From positions 976,093-1,040,092 of the forward strand of contig NZ_JAAOXD010000001.1 of the NCBI RefSeq assembly GCF_014694315.1: a DNA stretch of 64,000 nt, given 5' to 3'. The translations under genes and the position numbers were made by a program. This document shows, piece after piece, positions 25,022-37,068 of this stretch. This DNA is from Arthrobacter ipis. GTDB taxonomy: Bacteria > Actinomycetota > Actinomycetes > Actinomycetales > Micrococcaceae. Within the stretch, counting starts at the first letter, position 1; every line of letters begins with the position of its first letter. Below the pieces are notes generated by a model. That model ran no database searches, had not been told where the DNA came from, and saw nothing but the letters and a program-made list of their open reading frames with translations.

Positions 25022-26071
25022 CTAGCTACGGTCCGGAGAGAGGGGCCGATGGCCCACTGCCGCAGCCAGCCTGCCCACCGAGGAGATCAGTTCGCCGAAG
25101 CACTGTTCGGGATCGTTTGAAGTGACGATCCTGGCATTGAACGGCTCCTTCCAGATGCCCCGGAAGTCGGCAACGGTGGTCCCCACCAGACGGGGCGATT
25201 CCGTCTCGACGTGCACGGTGGCCGGCCGCGTGCCGAACGGAGTACGTCCGATCGCCGCAGCTGCGGCGAACGCGTCATGCATGTGCGCGATGTAGCCCTG
25301 GTCGTAGAGCCGGTGGAACTCCATGTAGAAGCGGATAGCATCCGAGAGGCACGCCACAAGCGGGTTGCCCGAGCCGCTGCGCTGGCCTTCCGGCTGTTCG
25401 GGCAGCACGAGTTCGGGTTCGGCTCCGGCGGCCTCGGCGAGCCGCTGCAGGTGCTCGGGCCGCAGCTCGATGCGTTCCGTGGTCTCGAGGGCGCACACCA
25501 CCGGAAGGCTGTCCTCCGGGAGGCCGCTGTAGGCGGCGAAGACTTCCGCGGCCGCGTGCGGGTCCACCGAAACGTTCCACTCAGCGGTCGGTGTGGTGTT
25601 GCCCTGGTAGTTGAAGCAGCCGCCCATGATGACCAGCCCCTTGAGCAGCGTGGGCAAATCTGGTTCCGCCCGCAGCGCCAGCGCGAAGTTCGTCAAGGGC
25701 CCGGTGATGAGCCCGGTGACCTTACCCGGGCGGGCCCGGGCCGTTTCAACCCAGACGTCGACGGCATGCCGCGGTGAGATTCCCTGCTGCGGCGGCGGGA
25801 GCTCGGCATAGCCGATCCCCTGCGGGCCGTGGGTCTCCTCGGTGGTGACCAGCGGGATCTCCAGCGGCACCTTCGCGCCCACGGCAACCTCAATACCGGC
25901 CCGGCCGCAGAGTTCCAGCAGGGCGAGGTTGTTCAGTGCCACCTGGCGGGCACCCACATTGCCCGCCGTGCAGGTGATGGCCTCGATCCGAACCTCCGGC
26001 CGGGACAGCAGGTAGACCAGCGCGAGGGCGTCGTCGATCCCGGTGTCAACATCCATGAGGATGGACGGCAT
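25022..26071 (-). CDS. Nucleoside hydrolase (inosine/uridine-preferring family)
   Basis: A 349-residue enzyme of the ribonucleoside hydrolase family. The N-terminal Ca-binding motif reads MDVDTGIDDALALVYLL, and GLITGPLTNFALAL, VIMGGCFNYQGNTTPTAEWNVSVDPHAA complete the active site. It splits nucleosides to base and ribose. Start ATG 26071 shares one base with the stop of the aldo/keto reductase (TGATG), so translation is coupled. The ECF importer genes follow after 120 bases, which suggests a salvage unit that imports a nucleoside or base. Substrate base is not determined. Confidence 0.92.
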   Translation of the reverse strand: MPSILMDVDTGIDDALALVYLLSRPEVRIEAITCTAGNVGARQVALNNLALLELCGRAGIEVAVGAKVPLEIPLVTTEETHGPQGIGYAELPPPQQGISPRHAVDVWVETARARPGKVTGLITGPLTNFALALRAEPDLPTLLKGLVIMGGCFNYQGNTTPTAEWNVSVDPHAAAEVFAAYSGLPEDSLPVVCALETTERIELRPEHLQRLAEAAGAEPELVLPEQPEGQRSGSGNPLVACLSDAIRFYMEFHRLYDQGYIAHMHDAFAAAAAIGRTPFGTRPATVHVETESPRLVGTTVADFRGIWKEPFNARIVTSNDPEQCFGELISSVGRLAAAVGHRPLSPDRS

Positions 26072-27048
26072 CAGAACAGGGCCACCTTGGGGGTCTGCGG
26101 GAAGATGGCATCCAGTTCGTCCAGTTCGGCCCGGTCCGGCACCCAGGCCACCGCCCCGGCATTCTGCCGGACCTGCTCCGGACGCGTGGCGCCAGCAATG
26201 ACGCTGCTGACCGACGGCTGCGCGGCAAGCCAGGAGAACGCCACCTGCACCTCGGTCAGGTCGCGGGCGGCGGCGAAGGCGCTGAACGCCTTCAGCTGCT
26301 GCCAGTCGGCGTCGTGCACCAGGTTCGTGCGTGTGTGGCTGAGGCGTGAACCTTCCGGCGCCTGGTCCTGCGCGTACTTGCCGGTCAGCAGGCCATTAGC
26401 CAGGGGGAAGTAAGGCAGCACACCCAGCCCGTAGGCTTCGGCCGCCGGAGTGACTTCCTGCTCGGCGCGGCGGTCCAGGAGGTTGTAGTGGTTCTGCGCG
26501 GACACAAACCGGGCTCCACCGCGGCCGCGGGCCACAAATTCAGCCTCGGCAATCTGCCAGCCGGCACGGTTCGAGTGGCCGATGTAGCGCACCTTGCCGC
26601 TGGTGACGAGGTCGTTCAGCGCGTCGAGGGTCTCCTCGATCGGCGTCAGGGGGTCCGGCGTGTGGAACTGGTACAGGTCGATGTAGTCAGTGCCCAGCCT
26701 GCGCAAGGAGGCCTCCGCGGCGCGGATGACATAGCGGCGCGAACCGCGGGCGCCGAAGTCCTCGCCGTTGGCCCCGCGCATGTCCATGCCGAACTTGGTG
26801 GCCACCACGACGTCGTCCCGCCTGGCCCCCAGGGCCCTGCCGAGCATCGTTTCGCTGAGCCCCGGTTCGCGGCCGTAGGTGTCGGCGACGTCGAAGAGCG
26901 TCACCCCGGCGTCGAGGGCGGCATGCACGACGGCGTCCGTCCCCTCCTGCGATTCAGTCACCGTGTTTGCCCGGCCGAGGTTGTTGCAGCCTAGGCCCAC
27001 GACGGAGACGGTCAGTCCGGATTTTCCAAGACGGCGGTATTCAGTCAT
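26071..27048 (-). CDS. Aldo/keto reductase
   Basis: A 325-residue NADPH-dependent TIM-barrel oxidoreductase. The tetrad is visible: Asp/Tyr in FDVADTYGREPGLSE near residue 52, Lys in VATKFGMD near 83 and His in YQFHTPDPL near 126; the C-terminal SVIAGATRPEQVRQNA segment contacts the cofactor phosphate. It resembles the YajO/Gfo-like 'general' aldo/keto reductases of actinobacteria. It is the first gene of the apparent unit with the nucleoside hydrolase and ECF transporter; a role with ribose-derived aldehyde is only inferred. Start is ATG 27048 with little upstream ribosome binding signal. Confidence 0.9.
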   Translation of the reverse strand: MTEYRRLGKSGLTVSVVGLGCNNLGRANTVTESQEGTDAVVHAALDAGVTLFDVADTYGREPGLSETMLGRALGARRDDVVVATKFGMDMRGANGEDFGARGSRRYVIRAAEASLRRLGTDYIDLYQFHTPDPLTPIEETLDALNDLVTSGKVRYIGHSNRAGWQIAEAEFVARGRGGARFVSAQNHYNLLDRRAEQEVTPAAEAYGLGVLPYFPLANGLLTGKYAQDQAPEGSRLSHTRTNLVHDADWQQLKAFSAFAAARDLTEVQVAFSWLAAQPSVSSVIAGATRPEQVRQNAGAVAWVPDRAELDELDAIFPQTPKVALF

Positions 27049-27131
27049 GGGATCACCCTATAACGGCCCCGGCGGCAGCTCTCGCTGCCCACGTTCCGGA
27101 CCGCTTTCCGCCCGCCTCCTCGAGGAACCCC

Positions 27132-27350
27132 TCAGGCGGTGGCGAACTCCAGGCCGTGCTCCTCCAGCGCGTCCTGGAGCTGGGCCAGGGTCCGCGGGCA
27201 GATGCCCGGCAGCGCCGCCAGCTGCCGCCGGCCGAACTGCGCCAGCTGCTCAAGGGACTCGACGCCGGAGTGGGCGAGGATTCTGCGGTCGGGCGAGGCG
27301 AGGCCCCGCGGAAGCGGCGTGCGTCCCGGCTGGGCTGACTTCTTTGTCAT
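27132..27350 (-). CDS. Small helix-hairpin-helix protein
   Basis: A 72-residue protein. The segment LAHSGVESLEQLAQFGRRQL followed by LPGICPRTLAQLQDALEEHG resembles the helix-hairpin-helix of the RNA polymerase alpha subunit C-terminal domain and related tiny DNA-binding proteins. No catalytic residues. The ATG at 27350 has a GGAAGG site. It lies between the conserved hypothetical protein (27399) and the aldo/keto reductase, all on the minus strand, with gaps of 48 and 83 bases. A DNA-binding or architectural role is inferred. Confidence 0.7.
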   Translation of the reverse strand: MTKKSAQPGRTPLPRGLASPDRRILAHSGVESLEQLAQFGRRQLAALPGICPRTLAQLQDALEEHGLEFATA

Positions 27351-27398
27351 GACGTTCTGCCTTCCTGGTGCTGACTGCGTTAAGGTGCTTGAACTGCT

Positions 27399-27959
27399 TT
27401 AGAGGGTGAAGCTGGCCACCTGCTTGGGTGAGTGCTTGAGCTTGAGGGCCGAGGGGTCGCTGAACGGGGCGGCTCCAATGCTCAACTTGGTGAAGTCCAG
27501 GTCCTCGCCGCGGATGCAGACCTTGATCGCGTTCACGGCCTTGTTCACGTCCGGGCAGAGGCAGAAGATGTTGAGCTTGCCGTCGCTGAATTCCGACCGG
27601 TCCACGATGCCCAGGCCGCGCCAGGCCAGGTGGCCGGAGAGTGCGTCCTTCGCCTTTTCCTCCAGGTAGCGGTCGCGGCTGGTGCCCTCCCGGGTCTTGA
27701 GCGCGTACTGCGCCACTACCCAGTACTGTTCCTCGTCCGGAATCTCGGCGTAGCCGTCCTCGGAGCAGGCCGCCCCGAAGGCGTCCATCAGGCGCTCGGC
27801 TGCCTCGGCGTCCGGCACATCGGTTTCCTGGGTCTTGCTCTGGTGCCCCACGGCGCCATGGTTCATGACGAACTGGCTATAGTCCTCGTCGTACCAGGCT
27901 TCCCGGAACAGCAGCGCCCCTTCGTCGTCGCGCTTGTAGACCCGGATAATTCCGCTCAT
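27399..27959 (-). CDS. Conserved hypothetical protein, coupled to DUF402 gene
   Basis: I do not recognise a named family. It has 186 residues, is soluble and acidic, starts [24 protein letters not shown] style with beta strands and has no signal peptide. Two cysteines near FCLCPDV (residues 132-136) could bind a metal but have no partners. The ATG 27959 overlaps the stop of the DUF402 gene by four bases (ATGA), so the two are coupled, and that gene overlaps dxs in the same way. Thus it is the third gene of a dxs-DUF402 operon. A role in RNA or nucleotide handling is possible but not supported. Confidence 0.75.
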   Translation of the reverse strand: MSGIIRVYKRDDEGALLFREAWYDEDYSQFVMNHGAVGHQSKTQETDVPDAEAAERLMDAFGAACSEDGYAEIPDEEQYWVVAQYALKTREGTSRDRYLEEKAKDALSGHLAWRGLGIVDRSEFSDGKLNIFCLCPDVNKAVNAIKVCIRGEDLDFTKLSIGAAPFSDPSALKLKHSPKQVASFTL

Positions 27960-28501
27960 GCCCGTCCTCTCATAAACCAGCTACTGTCGGTGCCGTCAAA
28001 CGGAGCCTCCTGGCCCTTAACGGCAAGGAACAGTGCATCACACTCGGCCTGCATGGCGTGCACCAGCGTCTCAGGGTACTCCATGCGGAGCCGGTGCTCG
28101 GCGAATTCGTCCTCGTCGTCGACGAACACGCCGCGCTGCACCGAACGGATCACGTCGAGGTCCATGTCGATGATGTGGAATTCAGTGACGCTCGGCTGGA
28201 TCCTGCGCCACTGGTGGCCGGTGGCCAGGTCGACGTAGACGCGGAAGTCGCCGGGGTAGGTCTCGTCGTAGAAGGTGACCACGAACTCGCCGGTCCGCGG
28301 AACCAGGAGCACGGCATCGGACGCGGTGTAGAAGGCGGCGCCGGGCCGGGAACAGAACTCGTTGGCCGGCTGGAAGATCCACCAGCCGTGCTGGTCCTCG
28401 CCGAGGTACCTGCCGGGCACCACCCAATGTGCCGAGCCGTCCCATTTGCGGTTGCGGGACACCACCAGTTCCCCTGGCTGCAGGGAATCGGGCTCCCTCA
28501 C
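27956..28501 (-). CDS. DUF402 family protein
   Basis: A 181-residue protein of the DUF402 family, related to the Ntdp/FAU-1-like nucleotide phosphatase and RNA-binding barrel. Conserved parts are [33 protein letters not shown] and [12 protein letters not shown], with Asp/Glu residues that bind divalent metal in family members. The GTG start at 28501 overlaps the dxs stop by four bases (GTGA), and its own stop overlaps the next start likewise. It probably hydrolyses a nucleoside di- or triphosphate; the link to isoprenoid synthesis is only positional. Confidence 0.85.
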   Translation of the reverse strand: MREPDSLQPGELVVSRNRKWDGSAHWVVPGRYLGEDQHGWWIFQPANEFCSRPGAAFYTASDAVLLVPRTGEFVVTFYDETYPGDFRVYVDLATGHQWRRIQPSVTEFHIIDMDLDVIRSVQRGVFVDDEDEFAEHRLRMEYPETLVHAMQAECDALFLAVKGQEAPFDGTDSSWFMRGRA

Positions 28502-30471
28502 AGTTTGGGCAGGCTTCCGGTGGTGGGGTGTTCCTGGCCGGGCAGCGGACGGGCGAACGGAACCTTGGTCCCGAGGACCTGGGCAACGACGTCGTGGGTG
28601 ATCTGCTGGGCGGTGAGGCCCACGCGCTCCAGCACCTCGCTCCGCGTGCCGTGGTCCAGGAATTCGACAGGCAGGCCAACCTCGTTCAGGGCAGTGTCCA
28701 CACCCGCGGCGCGCATCTCCTGGCGGATCCGGGATCCGACTCCCCCGGCCCGGACGCCATCCTCGATGCAGATGACCAAACGGTGCCTGGCGGCCAGGGC
28801 GATGATCGACTTCCGCACCGGAAGGACCCAGCGCGGGTCCACGACTGTGGAGCTGATGCCCTGGGCGCCCAGCCGGTTGGCGACGTTCAGGGCCAGCTCG
28901 GACATGGCGCCCACGCTGACGATCAGGACATCGTTCTCGGTGGAGCCGGCCGGGCGGCGGGACAGCACGTCCACGCCGTCGGCCAGCCGTTCGATGGCCT
29001 CGACCTCCGCGCCGACAGTTCCCTTGGAGTAGCGGATGACGGTGGGGGCGTCCTCGATGGCGACGGCTTCGCGGAGCTCTTCGCGCAGCCGCGAGGCGTC
29101 GCGCGGCGCCGCCAGGTGGAGCCCGGGAACGATCTGGACCATGGCCATGTCCCACATTCCGTGGTGGCTTGGACCGTCGGGGCCAGTGACGCCGGCGCGG
29201 TCCAGGACAACGGTCACGCCGGCCTTGTGCAGGGCGACGTCCATCAGCAGCTGGTCGAAGGCTCTATTGAGGAAGGTGGCGTAGACGGCCACCACCGGGT
29301 GGAGCCCGCCGAAAGCCATGCCGGCCGCGGAGGTGAGCGCGTGCTGCTCGGCGATGCCGACGTCGAACACGCGTTCCGGGTGCCGTGCCGCGAATTTGTG
29401 CAGCCCCACCGGGATGAGCATGGCACCGGTGATGCCGACAATGTCCTTGCGTTCGTCCGCGATGTCCGCGATTTCGTCGGCAAAGACCGACGTCCAGGAC
29501 TTGGCGCCGCCGGCCTGGGCGGGCTCGCCCGTCTCGGGGTCGATGATCCCGACGGCGTGGAACTGGTCCGCTTCATGCGCCCGGGCCGGCGCGTATCCGT
29601 GGCCCTTTTCGGTCATGGCGTGCACGATGACCGGGCCGGCGTAATTCTTGGCGGTGGACAGGGCGTGTTCCATGGCCTGCAGGTTATGGCCGTCCACCGG
29701 GCCGATGTACTTCATGCCGAGGTCCTCGAACATGCCCTGCGGCGCCCACCAGTCCTTGATGCCCTTTTTCATGGCGTGCAGGCTCTTGTAAGTGAACTGG
29801 CCCACAGGGCCACCGTTCTGGAGCTTTTTCTTCCACCAGTCCAGGGCGACCTCGTAGGCGGGGGCGGTGCGAAGGGAGTCGATGGTAGGACGCAGGGACG
29901 CCAGGTAGTCGGCAAAGCCGCCGACCGTGGGGGCGTAGGAGCGGCCGTTGTCGTTCACGACAATCACGACGCGGCGCTTTTTGTCTGCCGCGATGTTGTT
30001 GATGGCTTCCCAGGCCATGCCGCCGGTGAGCGCGCCGTCTCCGACGACAGCGACGACGTACCGGTCGCCGTCACCGGTCAGCTGCCGGGCACGGGAAATC
30101 CCGTCGGCCCAGGACAGCGAGGACGAAGCGTGGGAGCTTTCGACGATGTCGTGCTCCGACTCGCCGCGGTCCGGATAGCCGGAAAGGCCGCCCTGCTGGC
30201 GGAGCGTGCTGAAGTCGTGCCGTCCGGTGAGGAGCTTGTGCACGTATGACTGGTGGCCGGTGTCAAAGACGATGCTGTCGCGGGGCGAATCGAAGATCCG
30301 GTGCACCGCCATGGTCAGTTCGACGACGCCGAGGTTGGGACCCAGGTGCCCTCCCGTCTGGGAGACGTTGCCGATCAGGAATTCCCTGACCTCGGCGGCG
30401 AGCTGGTCCAGCTGCGCCGCGGACAACTTGCTCAGGTCCTGCGGATTCCGGATGGTCTCCAAGATTCCCAA
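28498..30471 (-). CDS. dxs: 1-deoxy-D-xylulose-5-phosphate synthase
   Basis: A 657-residue thiamine-diphosphate enzyme that joins pyruvate and glyceraldehyde-3-phosphate in the first step of the non-mevalonate isoprenoid pathway. Markers: [14 protein letters not shown] at the N-terminus, TPP/Mg motif [18 protein letters not shown], the [18 protein letters not shown] and [14 protein letters not shown] segments of the pyrimidine domain, and a C-terminal transketolase-like domain. I start at a TTG (30471) because of the AAGGAGGG site; codons upstream are in frame but unlikely. It is followed by two overlapping genes (DUF402 and a hypothetical). Upstream of it is the terminator of aconitase. Confidence 0.96.
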   Translation of the reverse strand: MGILETIRNPQDLSKLSAAQLDQLAAEVREFLIGNVSQTGGHLGPNLGVVELTMAVHRIFDSPRDSIVFDTGHQSYVHKLLTGRHDFSTLRQQGGLSGYPDRGESEHDIVESSHASSSLSWADGISRARQLTGDGDRYVVAVVGDGALTGGMAWEAINNIAADKKRRVVIVVNDNGRSYAPTVGGFADYLASLRPTIDSLRTAPAYEVALDWWKKKLQNGGPVGQFTYKSLHAMKKGIKDWWAPQGMFEDLGMKYIGPVDGHNLQAMEHALSTAKNYAGPVIVHAMTEKGHGYAPARAHEADQFHAVGIIDPETGEPAQAGGAKSWTSVFADEIADIADERKDIVGITGAMLIPVGLHKFAARHPERVFDVGIAEQHALTSAAGMAFGGLHPVVAVYATFLNRAFDQLLMDVALHKAGVTVVLDRAGVTGPDGPSHHGMWDMAMVQIVPGLHLAAPRDASRLREELREAVAIEDAPTVIRYSKGTVGAEVEAIERLADGVDVLSRRPAGSTENDVLIVSVGAMSELALNVANRLGAQGISSTVVDPRWVLPVRKSIIALAARHRLVICIEDGVRAGGVGSRIRQEMRAAGVDTALNEVGLPVEFLDHGTRSEVLERVGLTAQQITHDVVAQVLGTKVPFARPLPGQEHPTTGSLPKL

Positions 30472-30553
30472 CGGCCCCTCCTTCGGCTGGTAGACATGCC
30501 TATTAACTCTAACGCCTCCGCGCAAGCGCATGAGGCAGCGCAAACAGCAAGGC

Positions 30554-30591
30554 AGAGGCCCCGGCCGGTCTGCTGACCGGCCGGGGCCTCT
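30554..30591 (-). terminator. Terminator-like hairpin behind aconitase
   Basis: A perfect 16-bp stem (GAGGCCCCGGCCGGTC and its complement, 30555-30570 and 30575-30590) with a 4-base loop, plus one A-T pair outside. It lies between the acnA stop and the dxs start. There is no long U-run, as usual for high-GC actinobacteria. Confidence 0.8.
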
Positions 30592-30628
30592 TCGCACTGC
30601 TTACCGGGGCTGGCCCGGCTGAATCCCG

Positions 30629-33454
<2,826 letters not shown>

Positions 33455-33506
33455 CGCAGGACTCCTCTCGCAACAGTTTCATCTTTGTCGCGCGGTTGAC
33501 CGCTTG

Positions 33507-33528
33507 CTAGTTAGGCTCTCCTAACTAG
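33507..33528. promoter_or_regulatory. Palindrome upstream of aconitase, possible operator
   Basis: CTAGTTAGG (33507-33515), CTCT, CCTAACTAG (33520-33528): nine perfect pairs. It lies about 55-75 bases before the acnA ATG. The TTAGG...CCTAA parts resemble half-sites of DtxR/IdeR iron boxes, but the spacing is shorter than in the 19-bp consensus. Confidence 0.5.
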
Positions 33529-33609
33529 TACAAGGTCATACACAAAGAGCATGGGGTCAGCCGAGAATACGGCGCGCGACGTGGGACTACTACGCCCATC
33601 CTAGCCACA

Positions 33610-35001
33610 TCAGCCGCGCGGAGTCAGCAGTGCGACTGTCTCCAGGTGGTGCGTGTGCGGGTAAAGGTCGAAGGCCCGCAGTCCGGCCAACTGCCAGCCG
33701 CCCTCCTGGAAGTAACCAATGTCTCGTGCGAACGACGACGGGTCGCAGGACACATAGGCGATGGCGCGGGGGCTTGAGGCAATCAGCTGGCTGACCACGG
33801 CCTTGCCCGCACCGGCGCGCGGCGGGTCGAGAATGAGGGCGTCGAACTGGCGGGGCCGCTGGCGGAGCACCCGCTCCACCTTGCCCTGCACGATCTCCAC
33901 CTGCGGTGCACCGTGCAGGTTCTTCCGGGCGTCCCGACTGGTGCCCGGGGCACCCTCCACCGACAGGACGGATCCGGTCTCCCCCACCGCGTCGGCCAGC
34001 GGCGCCGTGAACAACCCCGCTCCGGCGTAGAGGTCCGCCACCGCGGCGCCTGGTTCGAGGAACCCGCCCTCATGCAGGAATCCGGTGACGGCCCCCACAA
34101 GGGTTTCCGGCGCGTCGCGGTGGATCTGCCAGAAACCCGCACCCGTGACCCGGTAGTCGTGGCCGACCGCAGATTCCTGCACCCAGGTTCGGCCGCGGAG
34201 CTGCAGGGTCTCATTTTTGAGTGGATCGTAACTGGCCACGGACACGTCCGCGGGGAGCTGGGCCAGGATGGAGTTCAGCCGTTTGGCGCGGGTCCCGGGG
34301 GCGGGGGCGAGCAGCACGAGCGGCCGCGAGCCGTTGGCGGGCGCGGCCACCTCCACCCGCTCGATGCCCTGAAGGTCCACATCCCAAAGCCGCAGGGCGT
34401 TGATGCCGTCCACGGCCAGCGGCATCTCCTGTACGGGAATCACCTGGTCGGAGCGGTGGGCGTGCATCCCGAGCCGGCCGCTCTGCGTGACGCCAAAGCT
34501 GGCGCGCGTGCGCCACGCAAGGCCGGCCCCGCCGTCGTCCGTCTTTCCGGCACCGTCCGCTGGTGCGGCGTCATCGGCTTTTGCCGCTTGTCCGACCGCT
34601 TCCACCTCCGGGGAGAGTTCGACGCCGGCCAGCCGGCTGAGCTGTTCGGCCAGCACCTCCGATTTGAGGCTCCGCTGGCGCGGCAGCGACACGTGGCCAA
34701 GTTCAGCGCCCCCGACCGGTGGGCGCCCGTGCGCCCAGGAGCGTGCGGAATCGGCGGTCCGCCAGAAGTGCGGCACCCGGTCCGGCGAAGCATCGAGGAC
34801 TTCCACAACGTCCGCGCGCCAGAACTTGGCCTTCTCTTCGGCGTCGGTGAGCCGGACCCGCACCCGCTCCCCCGGGATGCCGTGGCGGACGAAGACGACG
34901 CGGCCCTCATGGCGGGCAACGCAGTGTCCGCCGTGGGCGACGGGGCCGACGTCGACCACCAGTTCGAGTCCGGTGGAGGTGGTCTGGGTGTCCGGGCTCA
35001 T
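33610..35001 (-). CDS. TrmA/RlmD-family RNA (uracil-5-)methyltransferase
   Basis: A 463-residue class I SAM methyltransferase. An N-terminal TRAM-type beta barrel (residues 10-65) is followed by an RNA-binding part and a methyltransferase domain with VADLYAGAGLFTAPLA (SAM site), LILDPPRAGAG and AYVSCDPSSFARD (nucleophilic Cys). The 4Fe-4S cysteine cluster of E. coli RlmD/RumA is absent. Probable target is uridine in tRNA or 23S rRNA, making 5-methyluridine. Start ATG 35001 overlaps the stop of the KimA-like permease by four bases, so it is coupled to potassium-transport genes, as the Rv2689c/Rv2690c pair of M. tuberculosis. An inserted low-complexity stretch occurs around residues 135-155 (ADDAAPADGAGKTDDGG). 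Confidence 0.9.
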   Translation of the reverse strand: MSPDTQTTSTGLELVVDVGPVAHGGHCVARHEGRVVFVRHGIPGERVRVRLTDAEEKAKFWRADVVEVLDASPDRVPHFWRTADSARSWAHGRPPVGGAELGHVSLPRQRSLKSEVLAEQLSRLAGVELSPEVEAVGQAAKADDAAPADGAGKTDDGGAGLAWRTRASFGVTQSGRLGMHAHRSDQVIPVQEMPLAVDGINALRLWDVDLQGIERVEVAAPANGSRPLVLLAPAPGTRAKRLNSILAQLPADVSVASYDPLKNETLQLRGRTWVQESAVGHDYRVTGAGFWQIHRDAPETLVGAVTGFLHEGGFLEPGAAVADLYAGAGLFTAPLADAVGETGSVLSVEGAPGTSRDARKNLHGAPQVEIVQGKVERVLRQRPRQFDALILDPPRAGAGKAVVSQLIASSPRAIAYVSCDPSSFARDIGYFQEGGWQLAGLRAFDLYPHTHHLETVALLTPRG

Positions 35002-36977
35002 TGAATGTCCTGCAGTCTCTTGGCTTCTTCGGATGATTTGAGCTGCCAGGGGACGCTGGCAACCATGACGCCCGGCTCGAAGTGGAGCCGGGTTTTGATG
35101 CGGAGGGCTGTCTGGTTGTGCACCAGCTGCTCCCACCATTTGCCCACCACATACTCGGGGATGTAGACAACGATCAGGTCCCGGGGCGAGTCCCGGCGCA
35201 TGTTTTTGATGTAGTCCATGATCGGCGTGACCGTCTCGCGGTAAGGACTGGCGAGGATGGTCAGCGGAACCGGAATCTCCAGTTTCTCCCAATCGGCGAG
35301 CGTGTGCGCTGTTTCCTCGGCGTTGATGTCCACCGTGATGGCGTCCAGCCGCGACGGCCGGGAGGCCCGGGCATACGCCAGGGCGCGGAGCACCGGCTTG
35401 CGGACGTGGGACACCAGCAGCACCGCGTGCACGCGCGTGGGTAGTGCCCGCGGCGAGGAATCCTCGTCGACCGCCAGTTCCTTGGCCACGTTGTCGTAGT
35501 GGGCGCGGATGCTCCACATGATGAGGAACAGGACGAACATGGCCAGCAGGGCAATCCAGGCGCCCTGCTCAAACTTGGTGATGAGCACGATCACCAGCAC
35601 CAGCGCGGTCATGCCGAAGCCGATCATGTTAATGGTGCGGGATTTAATGATCCGGCGCCGGAGGGCCTTGTCCTTCGCCAGTTTCAGCTCGCGGCCCCAG
35701 TGCCGGACCATGCCCAGCTGGCTTGCCGTAAACGAGATGAAAACGCCGACGATGTACAGCTGGATGAGCTTGGTGACGTCCGCGTTGAACGACAGGATCA
35801 GGACCAGGGCGCCGGCCGCCAGGGCAAGCACACCGTTGCTGAAGGCGAGCCTGTCGCCGCGGGTGCGCAGCTGCCGGGGCAGGTACCCGTCCTGGGCGAG
35901 GATGGAGCCCAGCACCGGGAAGCCGTTGAAGGCCGTGTTGGAGGCAAAGACGAGGATGACGCCCGTTGCGGCGACCACTATGTAGAACGGAATGGAGCCG
36001 GCACCGAAGATGGTCTGCGCGATCTGGCTGATGGCCGGGTTCTGGATGTAGCCCCCGGGCAGCGGCTGCCCGTTGAGCAGGAACTCCTTGGCCGGATCGA
36101 GCACGATGTGCACTTTGGTGGCGTTGGCCAGGTAGATGATGCCTGCCAGCATGGCTGAGGCGATGATTCCGAGCAGCAGCAGCGTGCTGGCCGCGTTCTT
36201 GCTCTTGGGCTTCTGGAAGTTCGGCACCCCGTTGCTGATGGCTTCCACACCTGTCAGGGCGGCGGCACCCGATGAGAAAGCCCGCAGCAGCAGGAATGCG
36301 CCCGCCAGTCCGACGAGGCCTTCGTCGAAACCGGCGGCGGGCACGATCTCGAATGCAGCCGACGGCGCCCGGCCCAGCTGGCCGGTGACGGCCTGGAAGA
36401 TGCCGACGGCGGTCATGCCCAGGATGGATGCCATGAAGATGTACGTCGGCACCGCGAAAACGCTGCCTGCTTCCTTGATGCCGCGCAGGTTGACCAGCGC
36501 CAGGATCACCACGCCGATCGTGGCGATTAACGCCTGCTGCCCATGGAGTGACGGGATGGCGGTGGTGAGGTAGGCGGCCGCGGACGACATGGACACGGCA
36601 ACGGTGAGCACGTAGTCCACGAGCAGAGCTGACGCCACGGTCAGTCCGGCGTACTTGCCCAGGTTCTCGTTGGCGATCTCGTAGTCGCCTCCGCCTGAGG
36701 GGTAGGCGTGGACGTTCTGGCGGTAGGAGGCCACGACGGTCAGCAGGACCACCATGACGGCGAGGCCCACGAGCGGGGAGAATGCCACGGCGCTCACGCC
36801 GGCCAAAGCCAGCGTGAGGAGAATCTCATCGGGGGCGTAGGCAACGGAGGACAGTGCATCCGAGGCGAAGATGGGCAGCGCGATCCTCTTCGGCAGGAGC
36901 GTGTGGGCCATCCTGTCGTTCCTGAAGGGCCTCCCCACCAGCACGCGCTTCGCGGCATTCAGAATTGTCAGCACCAC
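34998..36977 (-). CDS. KimA-like APC superfamily potassium permease
   Basis: A 659-residue membrane protein. About 12 transmembrane helices (residues 30-500) are followed by a cytosolic domain (about 520-650) of the universal-stress-like type. The motif FASDALSSVAYAPDEILL is shared with Bacillus KimA (YdaO), a high-affinity K+ importer inhibited by cyclic di-AMP; PSGGGDYEIANENLGK and VEAISNGVP also fit. Next to it, divergently, are two RCK/TrkA proteins, the expected regulators of K+ transport. The start GTG 36977 (or GTG 36974) lacks a ribosome binding site; a TAACTT box a few bases upstream suggests a leaderless transcript. Amino acid transport cannot be excluded, since older annotation treats the family as amino acid permeases. 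Confidence 0.85.
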   Translation of the reverse strand: MVLTILNAAKRVLVGRPFRNDRMAHTLLPKRIALPIFASDALSSVAYAPDEILLTLALAGVSAVAFSPLVGLAVMVVLLTVVASYRQNVHAYPSGGGDYEIANENLGKYAGLTVASALLVDYVLTVAVSMSSAAAYLTTAIPSLHGQQALIATIGVVILALVNLRGIKEAGSVFAVPTYIFMASILGMTAVGIFQAVTGQLGRAPSAAFEIVPAAGFDEGLVGLAGAFLLLRAFSSGAAALTGVEAISNGVPNFQKPKSKNAASTLLLLGIIASAMLAGIIYLANATKVHIVLDPAKEFLLNGQPLPGGYIQNPAISQIAQTIFGAGSIPFYIVVAATGVILVFASNTAFNGFPVLGSILAQDGYLPRQLRTRGDRLAFSNGVLALAAGALVLILSFNADVTKLIQLYIVGVFISFTASQLGMVRHWGRELKLAKDKALRRRIIKSRTINMIGFGMTALVLVIVLITKFEQGAWIALLAMFVLFLIMWSIRAHYDNVAKELAVDEDSSPRALPTRVHAVLLVSHVRKPVLRALAYARASRPSRLDAITVDINAEETAHTLADWEKLEIPVPLTILASPYRETVTPIMDYIKNMRRDSPRDLIVVYIPEYVVGKWWEQLVHNQTALRIKTRLHFEPGVMVASVPWQLKSSEEAKRLQDIQ

Positions 36978-37068
36978 ACAAAGTTAGTCTGATTCGCACG
37001 CGATGTCATGGCAGGTTTCCGGCGGTAGAGTCTTACGGAGCAGTCGGCGAGAGTTGAGGAGAGAACGC

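Noticed and set aside
28429-30249. Long open frame on the + strand (606 codons) opposite dxs
   Set aside because: Antisense to a complete dxs; product is low-complexity Gly/Val/Asp-rich with no recognisable domain.
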